Below, in pieces: positions 15,779 through 24,286 of a stretch of DNA of 41,902 bases (positions are counted from its first letter, which is position 1; the number at the start of each line of letters is the position of its first letter). The DNA comes from Caulobacter sp. S45. Its GTDB lineage: Bacteria > Pseudomonadota > Alphaproteobacteria > Caulobacterales > Caulobacteraceae. The notes beneath the pieces were generated by a model. That model did not search any database. It saw nothing but the letters and a program-made list of their open reading frames with translations, and had not been told where the DNA came from. The stretch covers positions 95,341-137,242 of the forward strand of contig NZ_LMUL01000007.1 in the NCBI RefSeq assembly GCF_009765965.1. Direction: 5' to 3'. The position numbers and the translations under genes were made by a program.

Positions 15779-18313
15779 ATGCCCGCTCAAGCCCGTACCA
15801 TGGATCAACGTGGATGGCTTAGTGACGCGACGCTAACCTCCACCCTGACGCTCCTGGCCACCGGTGTGAGCTTGCTGGAGACGCTTGAAGCGCTTGTTCG
15901 CGGCATAGAGGCCGAGCATCCCGAACTTCTTTGCAGCGTTCTCCTGCTCAATGACGCGGGTACGCATCTGCAACTCGCGGTCGCCCCAAGCCTTCCTGCC
16001 TTCTACAACGCCGCCGTCGATGGCTTGGCGATCGGTCCTGACATTGGGTCCTGCGGCACGGCGGCTTACACGGGCCGTCGCGCTATCGCTGAAGACATTC
16101 TGACCGATCCCCGGTGGGTCACATTCACCGCGATCGCTGTGCAAGCGGGCCTACGCTCTTGCTGGTCGGAACCGATCATCGGCTCAACCGGCCGCACGCT
16201 TGGTACATTCGCCATGTATCAAGGCCAGCCGAGCACGCCGAGCGCACAGGACATCCAATCGATTACGGCCGCAGCGCAGCTCGCCGCGATAGCCATCGAG
16301 CGCAGGCAAGCCGAGGAAGCGCTCAGGGCGAGCGAGGCGCTCGCACGACAGGCGCTGGAGGAACGCGCGCTACTGTCGGAGACCGCGGGCGTCGGCACCT
16401 GGTCTTATGATCCACGGACCGATGCGCTCAGGTGGAGCGCGGAATGGTTAGAGGCGCTGGTGAGCGACGAAACCACCATGAAGACGGGAGCGGGCGTCCT
16501 GTCGCTCTGCCATCCGGAGGATCTCCCCGTAATGCGCGCGGTCATGGGGGCTGCGATCATGGACGGCGCCTCCGGCGGGTTCAGCCACAGGCTACGCAGC
16601 GATAGTGAGGGTTGGATTCATGCGCGCGTCCATGTCCGCGCCGAGGCGATTGAGGGTGGTCTGCACATTGTTCATGGAATTTCCCAGAACACGACTGAGT
16701 TGGTAAGGGCGCGGGACGCGGCGCTCGAGAGCGAGGTCCGTAGCCAGCAGGCCCAGGGGGATGCGGAAGCGTTGGCTCAGCGGTTGAAGGTCGCGTTACG
16801 GGCGGCGGAGGCCGTCGTTGTAGAGGTCGATTACCATGACCAAAACGTCTGGGTTTCCCCGCATTTCGTAGACTTGGTCGGACGTTCGCTCACCTATCCG
16901 GAAGCCCGGCAGACGGTCTGGCCCTTCGTGCATCGCGAGGACGCGTCCCAGGTCACAGCCGCCGTCCACGGGTGGCTGATCGGCGCTCCGTGCGAGCCGA
17001 TCGAAGTCCGTATCCTGCGGCCCGACGGGGCGGAGCGGTGGATGAGGATCTGCACCGAGATCGAGAAGGATGTCGGTGGCCGCTGGCGGCGCACCATTAG
17101 CTTGCTCCTCGACATCGACGAGCGAAAGCGCCAGGAGCTTGCGCTGATCGCCGCGGAGAGGGCCGCCCAAGCTGCTGCGGAAGCCAAATCGACCTTTCTG
17201 GCTAACATGAGCCATGAGATCCGCACGCCGCTAAACGGGGTTGTGGCGGTGGCGGAGATGCTGGCTCGCGCCGACTTGCCGCTGAAAGCGCGGGAGATGG
17301 CCGAGATTATCCGATCCTCCGGCGACACGCTGCAGCGACTGTTGTCCGATATCCTGGATGTGGCCCGCATCGAATCCGGCAAGATCGCCGTTGAGGCAGC
17401 GCCGTTCCACATCAGTAAGATGGTGCGCGCGGCGGCGGCCTTGTCGCAGCTCAAATGTGACGAAAAGGGTGTGCGCTTGACCGTTAGAGTCGCGCCGGAG
17501 GTGGACGAGGTGGTGATCGGCGACGCCGTGCGGGTCCGTCAGGTGGTGACCAATCTGCTCAGCAACGCCGCCAAGTTCACCGAGCGGGGCGAGATCACCC
17601 TGGCCGTCGACCGGACCGCCCTGGGCCGGACGCGGTTTTGCGTCACCGACACCGGCGTCGGCTTCGACATGGCCGACAAGCCCAAGGTGCTGGGCCGCTT
17701 CCAGCAGGCCGACAATTCCATAACGCGCCGCTTCGGCGGGACAGGATTGGGCTTATCCATCTGTTGCGAGCTAGCGGCTTTGATGGGCGGCGTTCTGGAT
17801 TGCGACAGCACGCCCGGGCGCGGTTCGCGCTTCTGGCTGGAGCTGCCGATGGAAGCCGCGTCCGACGAGATTGGGCCCGTTGTGGAGGATGTGACCGACG
17901 CGCCATCTGGCGAGGCGCTGCACATCCTGCTCGCGGACGACCATCCTACCAATCGCAAAGTGGTCGAACTCATGCTCGATGGCGGGCTGGCTGAACTGAC
18001 CTCCGTGGAGGATGGCGCGCAGGCGCTGGAGATGGTCCGCAAGCGCCGGTTCGACCTGATCTTGATGGACATGCAGATGCCGGTCATGGACGGGCTGACC
18101 GCCATTGAGGAGATTCGCCGGCTTGAGGACGATCGGGGCGCCGAACGCACGCCGATCATCATGCTCACCGCCAACGCGCTTCCCGAGCACGTCGTGAGCG
18201 CCATAGCCGCCGGAGCGGACCTGCATCTGGCCAAACCGTTCACCGCCTCCGCCCTGTTTGAGGCGATCAACGCCGCCCTGTCTGAAACATGCCAGCAGGA
18301 GGTCGCAGCCTAA
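15779..18313 (+). CDS. Hybrid sensor histidine kinase (GAF-PAS-PAS-HisKA-HATPase-REC)
   Basis: An 844-residue cytoplasmic sensor with no transmembrane segment. It has a GAF domain at ~20-175 (GSCGTAAYTGRR, EDILTDPRW), two PAS-like domains at ~195-305 and ~335-455, and a short coiled linker. HisKA carries phospho-acceptor His479 in NMSHEIRTPLNG. The ATPase domain has an N-box (NLLSNAAKF, ~590) and a G-box (GTGLGLSIC). A C-terminal receiver (~714-830) has acceptor Asp764 in LILMDMQMPVMDG and the conserved Lys in LAKPF. No separate response regulator or phosphotransferase gene is adjacent. A 233-bp non-coding stretch precedes it. The signal is unknown. Confidence 0.95.
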   Translation: MPAQARTMDQRGWLSDATLTSTLTLLATGVSLLETLEALVRGIEAEHPELLCSVLLLNDAGTHLQLAVAPSLPAFYNAAVDGLAIGPDIGSCGTAAYTGRRAIAEDILTDPRWVTFTAIAVQAGLRSCWSEPIIGSTGRTLGTFAMYQGQPSTPSAQDIQSITAAAQLAAIAIERRQAEEALRASEALARQALEERALLSETAGVGTWSYDPRTDALRWSAEWLEALVSDETTMKTGAGVLSLCHPEDLPVMRAVMGAAIMDGASGGFSHRLRSDSEGWIHARVHVRAEAIEGGLHIVHGISQNTTELVRARDAALESEVRSQQAQGDAEALAQRLKVALRAAEAVVVEVDYHDQNVWVSPHFVDLVGRSLTYPEARQTVWPFVHREDASQVTAAVHGWLIGAPCEPIEVRILRPDGAERWMRICTEIEKDVGGRWRRTISLLLDIDERKRQELALIAAERAAQAAAEAKSTFLANMSHEIRTPLNGVVAVAEMLARADLPLKAREMAEIIRSSGDTLQRLLSDILDVARIESGKIAVEAAPFHISKMVRAAAALSQLKCDEKGVRLTVRVAPEVDEVVIGDAVRVRQVVTNLLSNAAKFTERGEITLAVDRTALGRTRFCVTDTGVGFDMADKPKVLGRFQQADNSITRRFGGTGLGLSICCELAALMGGVLDCDSTPGRGSRFWLELPMEAASDEIGPVVEDVTDAPSGEALHILLADDHPTNRKVVELMLDGGLAELTSVEDGAQALEMVRKRRFDLILMDMQMPVMDGLTAIEEIRRLEDDRGAERTPIIMLTANALPEHVVSAIAAGADLHLAKPFTASALFEAINAALSETCQQEVAA

Positions 18314-18437
18314 GGGGAGGCGGCTCTGTCAGGCGAAATGCCCCCTACGGTAAGGGGTGTCGATTGAGGGAAGGGGGCTGCCCCGCCGAAAGATCCCACC
18401 CAGCCCATGGCGGTAGTTGCAAGGGCGCGACCGACGA

Positions 18438-21400
18438 CTATTTTCCGGTCAGCCTGTCGAAGGCCGGAACGTCGTTCGTCTTTAATGTCCGCCACGCCAT
18501 GAGTTGCTGGTCGGATTTGGCCTTCAACTCGGCGAACATCTGCTGGTCCTGACTGGTCGGTTCTGCATCTCCGCTCCCGACCAGATTGCCGAGCGCGGCT
18601 AGCATGTTGTTGAGCTGGACCGGATAGTTCAGCGCGTCCTCCGATGCGTGGGCGCGCGGCTGGATCAGCACCTCCTCGATCCCGGTCATCTTGCGGTCCA
18701 GCGCATCGGCGGCGGCGGCGACTTGGCTGGCGTCAGGCTTGGCCGCCGACGCCTTGACGGCTTCGTGGATGCGGTCACGTACGGCCCGGATGTCGAGCAC
18801 CGCCTCGTGCACCGTGGTCAGTTCGGCGTCGATGGCTGAGTGCAGTTCGAACTGCTTGCGGTACTGCTCCGGGGTGATGGTCTCGCGCGGGTCCGCAACG
18901 ATCTCCAGCGGCTGGGTCTGGCTGGCGCCGTCCACGGTCAGGCGCACCTGGTAGCGGCCCGGCATGGCCTTCGGGCCGGCGACGCTGCCCGCCCAGAGCG
19001 GTGAGTGCGGGATCGCGACGGCGCTCTCGTAGCGCAGGTCCCAGGCGAACGAATTCAACCCGGCGAAGTGCGACAGCTTCACCGCCTTCGGGCTGCGAGG
19101 ACCTTCGTCTTCATCCTCATCGGCGTCGTCGGCCACCGGCGGCTTGGGCGTGGGGAAGGTACGGACCACATGGCCGCCGGCGTCGAGGATCTCGATCTTC
19201 AGGCGCGAGGCCCAGGGATCGGGCTTGGCGTCCTTGTGGCCGCCGTCCTTCTTGTTCTCGGCCTTCTCGTCGCCGTCCTTCTTGTCCTTGTCCGATTCGG
19301 CGCCGGGGGCAGGACGCGGGGAGCCGACGGAGGCGGCGAGGGTGTAGAAGACCTGGGCGCCGGTCGGCGGGTTGGGCGCACTGGGGTCGCCCTCGCCGCC
19401 GCCACGGCCGCCGAAGCTGGTATGGTTGGCCGCCGCCGGTCGGAACAGGTGGGCCTTTTCGCCAGCCGCCGCCTCGGACCATTGCCGGACGGGCGACAGG
19501 TCGTCGATGATCCAGAACGAGCGGCCGTGGGTGGCCACCGCCAGGCTGTCGCCGTGCACCACCAGGTCGTGCACCGGGACCACCGGCAGGTTCAGCCGCA
19601 GCGGGCGCCAACGCGCGCCGTCATCGAACGAGACGAACACCCCTTGCTCGGTGCCGGCGTACAGCAGGCCTTTGCGCGCGGGATCGGCGCGCACGACGTG
19701 GACATAGGCGCCCTCGGGGATGCCGTTGGCGATCGGCGTCCAGGTCTTGCCGAAGTCCTCGGTGCGGAAGGCGTAGGGCTTGAAGTCGTCCAGGCGGTGG
19801 CGGTCGGCGGCGACGTAGGCCGTGCTGGGCGCATGGGGATCGGCCTCGACCATATCGACCGTCGCCCATTCGGGCATGGCCTTGGGCGTGACGTCCGCCC
19901 AGACGCCGCCGCCGGTCTGGGTGATGTGGATCAGGCCGTCGTCGCTGCCGGTCCAGATCAGGTCCTTCTGCACCGGCGATTCGGCCACCGAGAAGATGGT
20001 CCCGTAGGTCTCGACGCTGGTGTTGTCCTTGGTCAGCGGGCCGCCGGAGGACTGCTGCTTGGTCTTGTCGTTGCGCGTCAGGTCCGGTGAGATCACCGTC
20101 CAGCTGTCCCCCTGGTCCAGTGAGCGGAACAGCACCTGGGCGCCGAAGTACAGGGCGTGCGGTGCGTGGCGCGACACCATGATCGGGGCGGTCCACTGGA
20201 AGCGGTATTTCAGATCCTGCGGCGCCCAGCCCATGGTGTTGCGCGGCCAGGGCGTGATCTGGCGCGAGGTCGCCGTGCGATGGTCGAAGCGGGTGATCTC
20301 CGCGTCGTAGCCGCCGGCGTAGACGATCTCGGGATCGGTCGGATCGGGCACGACATAGCCGCTCTCGCCGCCGCCCACCTCGTACCAGTCCTCCAGGCCC
20401 ACTCCGGAGCGGCCGGCCGTGGCGGTCTCCACGGTGGTGTTGTCCTGCTGGGCGCCCATGATGTGGAAGGGGAACCGGTCGTCGGCGGCGATGTGGTAGA
20501 ACTGGGCGGTCGGCTGGTTCAGCTCGGACGACCAGGTCTCGCCGTTGTCCAGTGATACGTTGGCCCCGCCGTCGTTGCCCTCGACCATGTGGCGGGTGTC
20601 GGTGGGGTCGATCCACAGTTCGTGGTTGTCGCCGTGGCGCGGATGCAGGGTCTTGAAGGTCTTGCCTGCGTCGGTGGAACGATAGAGTCCCGTGTTGAGC
20701 ACATACAGGGTGTCGGCCTTCTTCGGGTCGGCGAACACGGTGTTGAAGTACCAGGCGCGCTGGCGATAGTCGTTCTTGTCGTTGATCAGGGCCCAGGTCT
20801 TGCCGCCGTCGTCGCTGCGATACAGGCCGCCGTGCTTGGCCTCGATCATGGCGTAGACGCGCTTGGGGTCCGGGGTCGGGGCCACGTTGATGCGGCCGAG
20901 GATGCCTTCGGGCAGGCCGCCGCCGCTCAGCCGGGTCCAGGTCTCGCCACCGTCGACGGACTTGTACAGGCCGCTGCCGGGACCGCCGCTCTCCATGATC
21001 CAGGGCTTGCGGTAGGCCTGCCACATGCCGGCGTAGAGCACCTTGGGATTGGATGGGTCGAAAGCCACGTCCGAGGCGCCGGTCTTGCGGTCGACATAGA
21101 GCACCTTCTTCCAGGTCGCGCCGCCGTCGACGGACTTGAAGACGCCGCGCTCCTCGTTCTCGCCGAAGGTGTGGCCCAGGGCGGCCACGAAGACGATATT
21201 GGGGTTGGTCGGGTCGACGATGATCCGCCCGATCACCTGGCTGTCGCGCAGGCCCGAGAAGCGCCAGGTCTTGCCCGCGTCGGTGGACTTGTAGAGCCCA
21301 TTGCCGGTGAGGACGTTGCCGCGGATGTTGATCTCGCCGGTGCCGACGTAGATCGTCTTGGGGTCCGACCGCGCCACAGCGATTGCGCCCACCGCGGGCG

Positions 21401-21689
21401 AGGCCTCGGGGAAGTCGTCCCACAGCGGCTTCCAGACCACGCCGCCGTCGGTGGTCTTCCACAGTCCGCCCGACGCCGCGCCGAAATAGTAGGTGGACGG
21501 ATCGCCCGGCACGCCCGCGACCCCGGTGACGCGACCGCCCCGGAACGGTCCCACCAGGCGATACTTTAAGCCGGTGAACGGCGAGGTGGGGGCTTGTGAG
21601 GGCTTCTGGGCGAGCGTGGCGGCATGCGCCACGGAAACGGCCCCGGCCGATGCAAACAGGACCAAGGCGAGCAAGCGCTTCGACGTCAC
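18438..21689 (-). CDS. Large secreted BNR/VPS10-type beta-propeller protein
   Basis: A 1083-residue exported protein. The start is taken as GTG at 21689, with a GGGGGAA ribosome site and an immediate signal peptide (MTSKRLLALVLFASAGAVSVAHA). An upstream ATG frame adds 33 residues and would bury the signal peptide. The body carries many Asp-box (S-x-D-x-G-x-x-W) repeats: KTTDGGVVW, KSTDAGKTW, KSVDGGATW, KSVDGGETW, RSDDGGKTW, SLDNGETW. These indicate a sortilin/BNR-like propeller. A charged Lys/Asp-rich linker and a C-terminal helical domain follow. Homologues are often labelled glycosyl hydrolases, but no sialidase active site is evident. A role in peptide or glycan binding is possible. It converges with the histidine kinase gene. 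Confidence 0.85.
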   Translation of the reverse strand: MTSKRLLALVLFASAGAVSVAHAATLAQKPSQAPTSPFTGLKYRLVGPFRGGRVTGVAGVPGDPSTYYFGAASGGLWKTTDGGVVWKPLWDDFPEASPAVGAIAVARSDPKTIYVGTGEINIRGNVLTGNGLYKSTDAGKTWRFSGLRDSQVIGRIIVDPTNPNIVFVAALGHTFGENEERGVFKSVDGGATWKKVLYVDRKTGASDVAFDPSNPKVLYAGMWQAYRKPWIMESGGPGSGLYKSVDGGETWTRLSGGGLPEGILGRINVAPTPDPKRVYAMIEAKHGGLYRSDDGGKTWALINDKNDYRQRAWYFNTVFADPKKADTLYVLNTGLYRSTDAGKTFKTLHPRHGDNHELWIDPTDTRHMVEGNDGGANVSLDNGETWSSELNQPTAQFYHIAADDRFPFHIMGAQQDNTTVETATAGRSGVGLEDWYEVGGGESGYVVPDPTDPEIVYAGGYDAEITRFDHRTATSRQITPWPRNTMGWAPQDLKYRFQWTAPIMVSRHAPHALYFGAQVLFRSLDQGDSWTVISPDLTRNDKTKQQSSGGPLTKDNTSVETYGTIFSVAESPVQKDLIWTGSDDGLIHITQTGGGVWADVTPKAMPEWATVDMVEADPHAPSTAYVAADRHRLDDFKPYAFRTEDFGKTWTPIANGIPEGAYVHVVRADPARKGLLYAGTEQGVFVSFDDGARWRPLRLNLPVVPVHDLVVHGDSLAVATHGRSFWIIDDLSPVRQWSEAAAGEKAHLFRPAAANHTSFGGRGGGEGDPSAPNPPTGAQVFYTLAASVGSPRPAPGAESDKDKKDGDEKAENKKDGGHKDAKPDPWASRLKIEILDAGGHVVRTFPTPKPPVADDADEDEDEGPRSPKAVKLSHFAGLNSFAWDLRYESAVAIPHSPLWAGSVAGPKAMPGRYQVRLTVDGASQTQPLEIVADPRETITPEQYRKQFELHSAIDAELTTVHEAVLDIRAVRDRIHEAVKASAAKPDASQVAAAADALDRKMTGIEEVLIQPRAHASEDALNYPVQLNNMLAALGNLVGSGDAEPTSQDQQMFAELKAKSDQQLMAWRTLKTNDVPAFDRLTGK

Positions 21690-21953
21690 CGGTTCATTCC
21701 CCCAAAACGTATATAGTCGGCGAAACGTAACGGTCGCTTCGGAGAAGTACAGGGCTGACGTCGTATGGCGGCTCGACGAGGTCGTCACCTCACCTCCAGC
21801 GGAGACGATGCGCCGGCGTCACGTGATCGCGTCCACCTTGATCGTCACGAAGCCATGCCCACACTTCGGCGTGCCGCGACGCTGCGCACGCCTCCCTGCT
21901 GGAGGGCGGACCGCCGTTTTTTGGGTTGGAGGCCGTCCGCCATCTTAAGCGGG

Positions 21954-22589
21954 TCACTGTCCCTCGGCGACCCACTTCAGCGTCGCCAGCCAAAGATCAT
22001 GGCCGCGGTGCATCAAACTCTCATCGGTCTGGCGCAGGTTAGCTGCATCCTTGCCGATGCCGACTTCGTCCATGATCACCAAGCAATCCGAGCCTTGCGG
22101 AGTCAGATACCAAGTGTGGTAGAAGCTCGGTTGAGCGCCCGGCGCATAGCCATACCAGCCCAGGCGGGTGTCGGGAGCATATTCGTGGACCTTGCTCTCC
22201 AACGGCAGCCCGAAAGTCTCCCAGCGCCATGTCGTACCGTCGCCAAGGACTTTGGCCCCATTCAGGAGCTTGACGTTCTTGGAGTTCGGATACCATTGCG
22301 GCCATGCTTGGGCATCGACGATATGTCCCCAGATCTTTTCGCAGGTCGCATGGATCAAAAGGGAATTGTGCGAGAAGAGGTCGGCCTTTTCCGGGTCGAA
22401 GCCCGCGGGCCAGTGGATCTCCTTCGCGCGGGTCGCAAGGTCGTGCTGCATGGTCATATGGATCGCCTTTGCTGAGTTGGCGTGAGTTTGACGGGGTTGA
22501 GCCCAGACGGGTGCTACGGCGAGCACAAGGGCGGCCAGCGCCGATCCGAAAAGGGCCTGGCGAACGCCGGCTTTTGTTTGGGGTCTCAT
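21954..22589 (-). CDS. Exported SRPBCC (START/Bet v1-like) family protein
   Basis: A 211-residue protein. The start ATG at 22589 follows a very strong AAGGAGGAAG ribosome site. A signal peptide (ALFGSALAALVLAVAPVWAQ) is followed by a SRPBCC helix-grip fold: SLLIHATCEKIWGHIVDAQAWPQWYP, VLGDGTTWRWETFGLPLESKV, then DESLMHRGHDLWLATLKWVAE. Such proteins bind hydrophobic ligands; many are called polyketide cyclase-like. Export is unusual for the fold. Ligand and role are unknown. It stands alone between the BNR protein and the AlkB-like gene. Confidence 0.8.
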   Translation of the reverse strand: MRPQTKAGVRQALFGSALAALVLAVAPVWAQPRQTHANSAKAIHMTMQHDLATRAKEIHWPAGFDPEKADLFSHNSLLIHATCEKIWGHIVDAQAWPQWYPNSKNVKLLNGAKVLGDGTTWRWETFGLPLESKVHEYAPDTRLGWYGYAPGAQPSFYHTWYLTPQGSDCLVIMDEVGIGKDAANLRQTDESLMHRGHDLWLATLKWVAEGQ

Positions 22590-22841
22590 GAAGGCTTCCT
22601 CCTTGGCGCCAGCGGAATGTGCGCCCAGATCCTCCATGAGGAAAACGTCGTTATGTCAGGAAACTTATGACGTGATATCAGCAATGGGGTGGCGTCGTGT
22701 TGCCGCTGGCCAATGATTGTGGATTGCGGACATGTCCTGCGATGGACGCCTGCTGTCGGGCGTGAGCGTCCTCGCCGCGACCGCGGAAGCCGGCGGCGTT
22801 GCTGCATGGCGTCGGGACAGCCGCGCCCCTAAATTCGAAGG

Positions 22842-23423
22842 ATGCAGTTGCCTCAGCCGAGTCTGTTCGAAGCCGATCCTCGCCTGCCCTTGGGCTTCGT
22901 GCACCAGCCCGAGGTGCTGTCCCAGGCAGAGGCTGATGAGCTGGTCGACAAGCTCGCCGATCTCAACTTCGAGCCGTTCAGGTTCAGGGGGTTTGTCGGC
23001 CGAAGGGAGGTGGTGTCGTTTGGCTGGCGCTACGACTTCGACCGCGGCAAGCTGCTGGAGGCCGACCAGATCCCTGCCTTCCTGGAGCCGGCCCGGCGCA
23101 TAGCCGCCAGCTTCGCGGGCCTGGCGCCGGACGCGCTTGGGCAGGTCCTGATCAACCGGTACGCCGCGGGGGCAGGGATCGGCTGGCATCGCGACCGGCC
23201 CCAGTTCGAGGATGTCGTGGCGCTGTCGCTCGGTGCGCGGGGCGTGCTGCGCTTTCGGCGGCGCAGGGGGAGCGGGTGGGAGCGCGTCTCGGTTGCGGTC
23301 GAGCCGCGCTCGGCCTACCTGCTGCGCGGGCCGTCCCGCACGGAATGGGAGCACAGTCTGCCCGAGGTCGACGCGTTACGGTTCTCGATCACGTTCCGCA
23401 CCCTGAGGCGTCCGGTGGTCTGA
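22842..23423 (+). CDS. AlkB-like 2-oxoglutarate/Fe(II) dioxygenase
   Basis: A 193-residue non-haem iron dioxygenase that would oxidatively demethylate alkylated nucleic acid or protein. The iron triad is visible as His116-x-Asp118 (WHRDRPQF) and His171 (WEHSLP). The 2-oxoglutarate/substrate motif R-x-N-x-T-x-R appears as Arg180-F-Ser-I-Thr-F-Arg186, with Ser replacing Asn. A nucleotide-lid region lies at residues ~45-80. Length and motif order suit the ALKBH-type bacterial subfamily. The 3' end overlaps the convergent NTF2-like gene by 48 bases. No Ada or other repair gene is adjacent. Confidence 0.88.
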   Translation: MQLPQPSLFEADPRLPLGFVHQPEVLSQAEADELVDKLADLNFEPFRFRGFVGRREVVSFGWRYDFDRGKLLEADQIPAFLEPARRIAASFAGLAPDALGQVLINRYAAGAGIGWHRDRPQFEDVVALSLGARGVLRFRRRRGSGWERVSVAVEPRSAYLLRGPSRTEWEHSLPEVDALRFSITFRTLRRPVV

Positions 23424-23816
23424 AAGCGGCGCGACGCTCGAGAGGGTGACGTAAAGCTCGGACTCGATGGTCCACTGGCCCACGGACTTGCGCCACACCG
23501 CCAGATAGAGTCCCGACAGCGTCGATTGGGACGCTTTCCAGGCCCCGACCCATCGGCCGTTTTCCGCAGCCCGTCGACCCTCCTGATCGACGGCGACGGT
23601 GTCGCAGGTGCGCACATAGCTGATGAAGCCGGGCTCGCGGAACTGGGCGGCGAAGGCGTCGATCACCTGGTCCGCGCCAGCGATCAGCGCGCCGTCACCT
23701 GCAATCAGCTTCACCTCCGGATGGAGGAAGGGGCGCAAGCGCGCGGCCTGATGGCTGGCGATGATCTTGTTGGTCAACCGCCGCCGGGCGCGGATCGCGT
23801 TCTCCGCCGTGGTCAT
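23376..23816 (-). CDS. NTF2-like (SnoaL/DUF4440-type) protein
   Basis: A 146-residue cone-fold protein. Early helices (AIRARRRLTNKIIASHQAARLRP) are followed by HPEVKLIAGDGALIAGADQV, AFAAQFREPGFISYVRT, GRWVGAW and the terminal strand WTIESELYVTL. This is the usual NTF2/SnoaL order. The ATG at 23816 was preferred over two upstream ATGs because GAGGAG lies seven bases before it. Members range from isomerases to stress-linked binding proteins; no catalytic residue can be singled out. It overlaps the 3' end of the AlkB-like gene on the opposite strand. Confidence 0.78.
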   Translation of the reverse strand: MTTAENAIRARRRLTNKIIASHQAARLRPFLHPEVKLIAGDGALIAGADQVIDAFAAQFREPGFISYVRTCDTVAVDQEGRRAAENGRWVGAWKASQSTLSGLYLAVWRKSVGQWTIESELYVTLSSVAPLSDHRTPQGAERDREP

Positions 23817-23975
23817 GCGCTCGCTCCTCATACCGGTCGTACGGCCCATACATCACAGCGTGGGTCTCAGCGCACGGGGGGCGTGGCTCTGTTTGCTCCG
23901 AAAGAGGCGTCCGCTCAACGGCCAGGGTCTGACGCAGATCCGCCGAGCAGCGAACCAAACGGGGGAGGGGGTCTT

Positions 23976-24155
23976 TCAAAAGTCGCTTTGCCCGTCGGAT
24001 GTGCGCTCGGCCCCCTCGGCTTCTCCGCTTGCATTGGCGACGGCGGTCTCATCTTCAGGCTTCTTAATCCGGCGTGGCGCGTCAGGTTTGGTTCGATCGG
24101 GACCCTGGGCGGGCGCCGGAGGCGAGCCATTTTCGTCGGGCTTCCGCGGGCTCAT
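23976..24155 (-). CDS. Small hydrophilic hypothetical protein (59 aa)
   Basis: An open frame with an AAGGAG ribosome site six bases before the ATG. It encodes 59 residues dominated by Pro, Lys, Asp, Glu and Ala (begins MSPRKPDENGSPPAPAQ, ends ERTSDGQSDF). It has no hydrophobic core, so the product would be disordered. The good ribosome site and natural-looking composition support a real gene, but its length alone proves nothing. No family is recognised. Confidence 0.5.
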   Translation of the reverse strand: MSPRKPDENGSPPAPAQGPDRTKPDAPRRIKKPEDETAVANASGEAEGAERTSDGQSDF

Positions 24156-24257
24156 GCTGGCTCCTTAGCTTCTGCTCCATAAGGCGAAGGCGCGAAGTCC
24201 ATCTACGTTCCGTGGACGCGCCAGCTTGCGTGTTGATGGCATTGCATGGACGATGCT

Positions 24258-24286
24258 GATCAACCAGCAATCGCGCAGTGTTGATC
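24258..24286 (-). terminator. Inverted repeat at the 3' end of the decarboxylase-like gene
   Basis: GATCAAC (24258-24264) and GTTGATC (24280-24286) form a perfect 7-bp inverted repeat with a 15-base spacer. It sits directly at the stop codon of the minus-strand gene. No T-run follows, so termination would be factor-assisted if it occurs. It could equally be a protein-binding dyad. Confidence 0.3.

Noticed and set aside
18342-18357. CCCCT/AGGGG hairpin after the histidine kinase as a terminator
   Set aside because: Five base pairs, no T-run; too weak in GC-rich DNA.
19005-20090. Long plus-strand open frame opposite the BNR/VPS10 gene
   Set aside because: Shadow frame in high-GC DNA; the minus strand encodes a signal peptide and repeated Asp-boxes.
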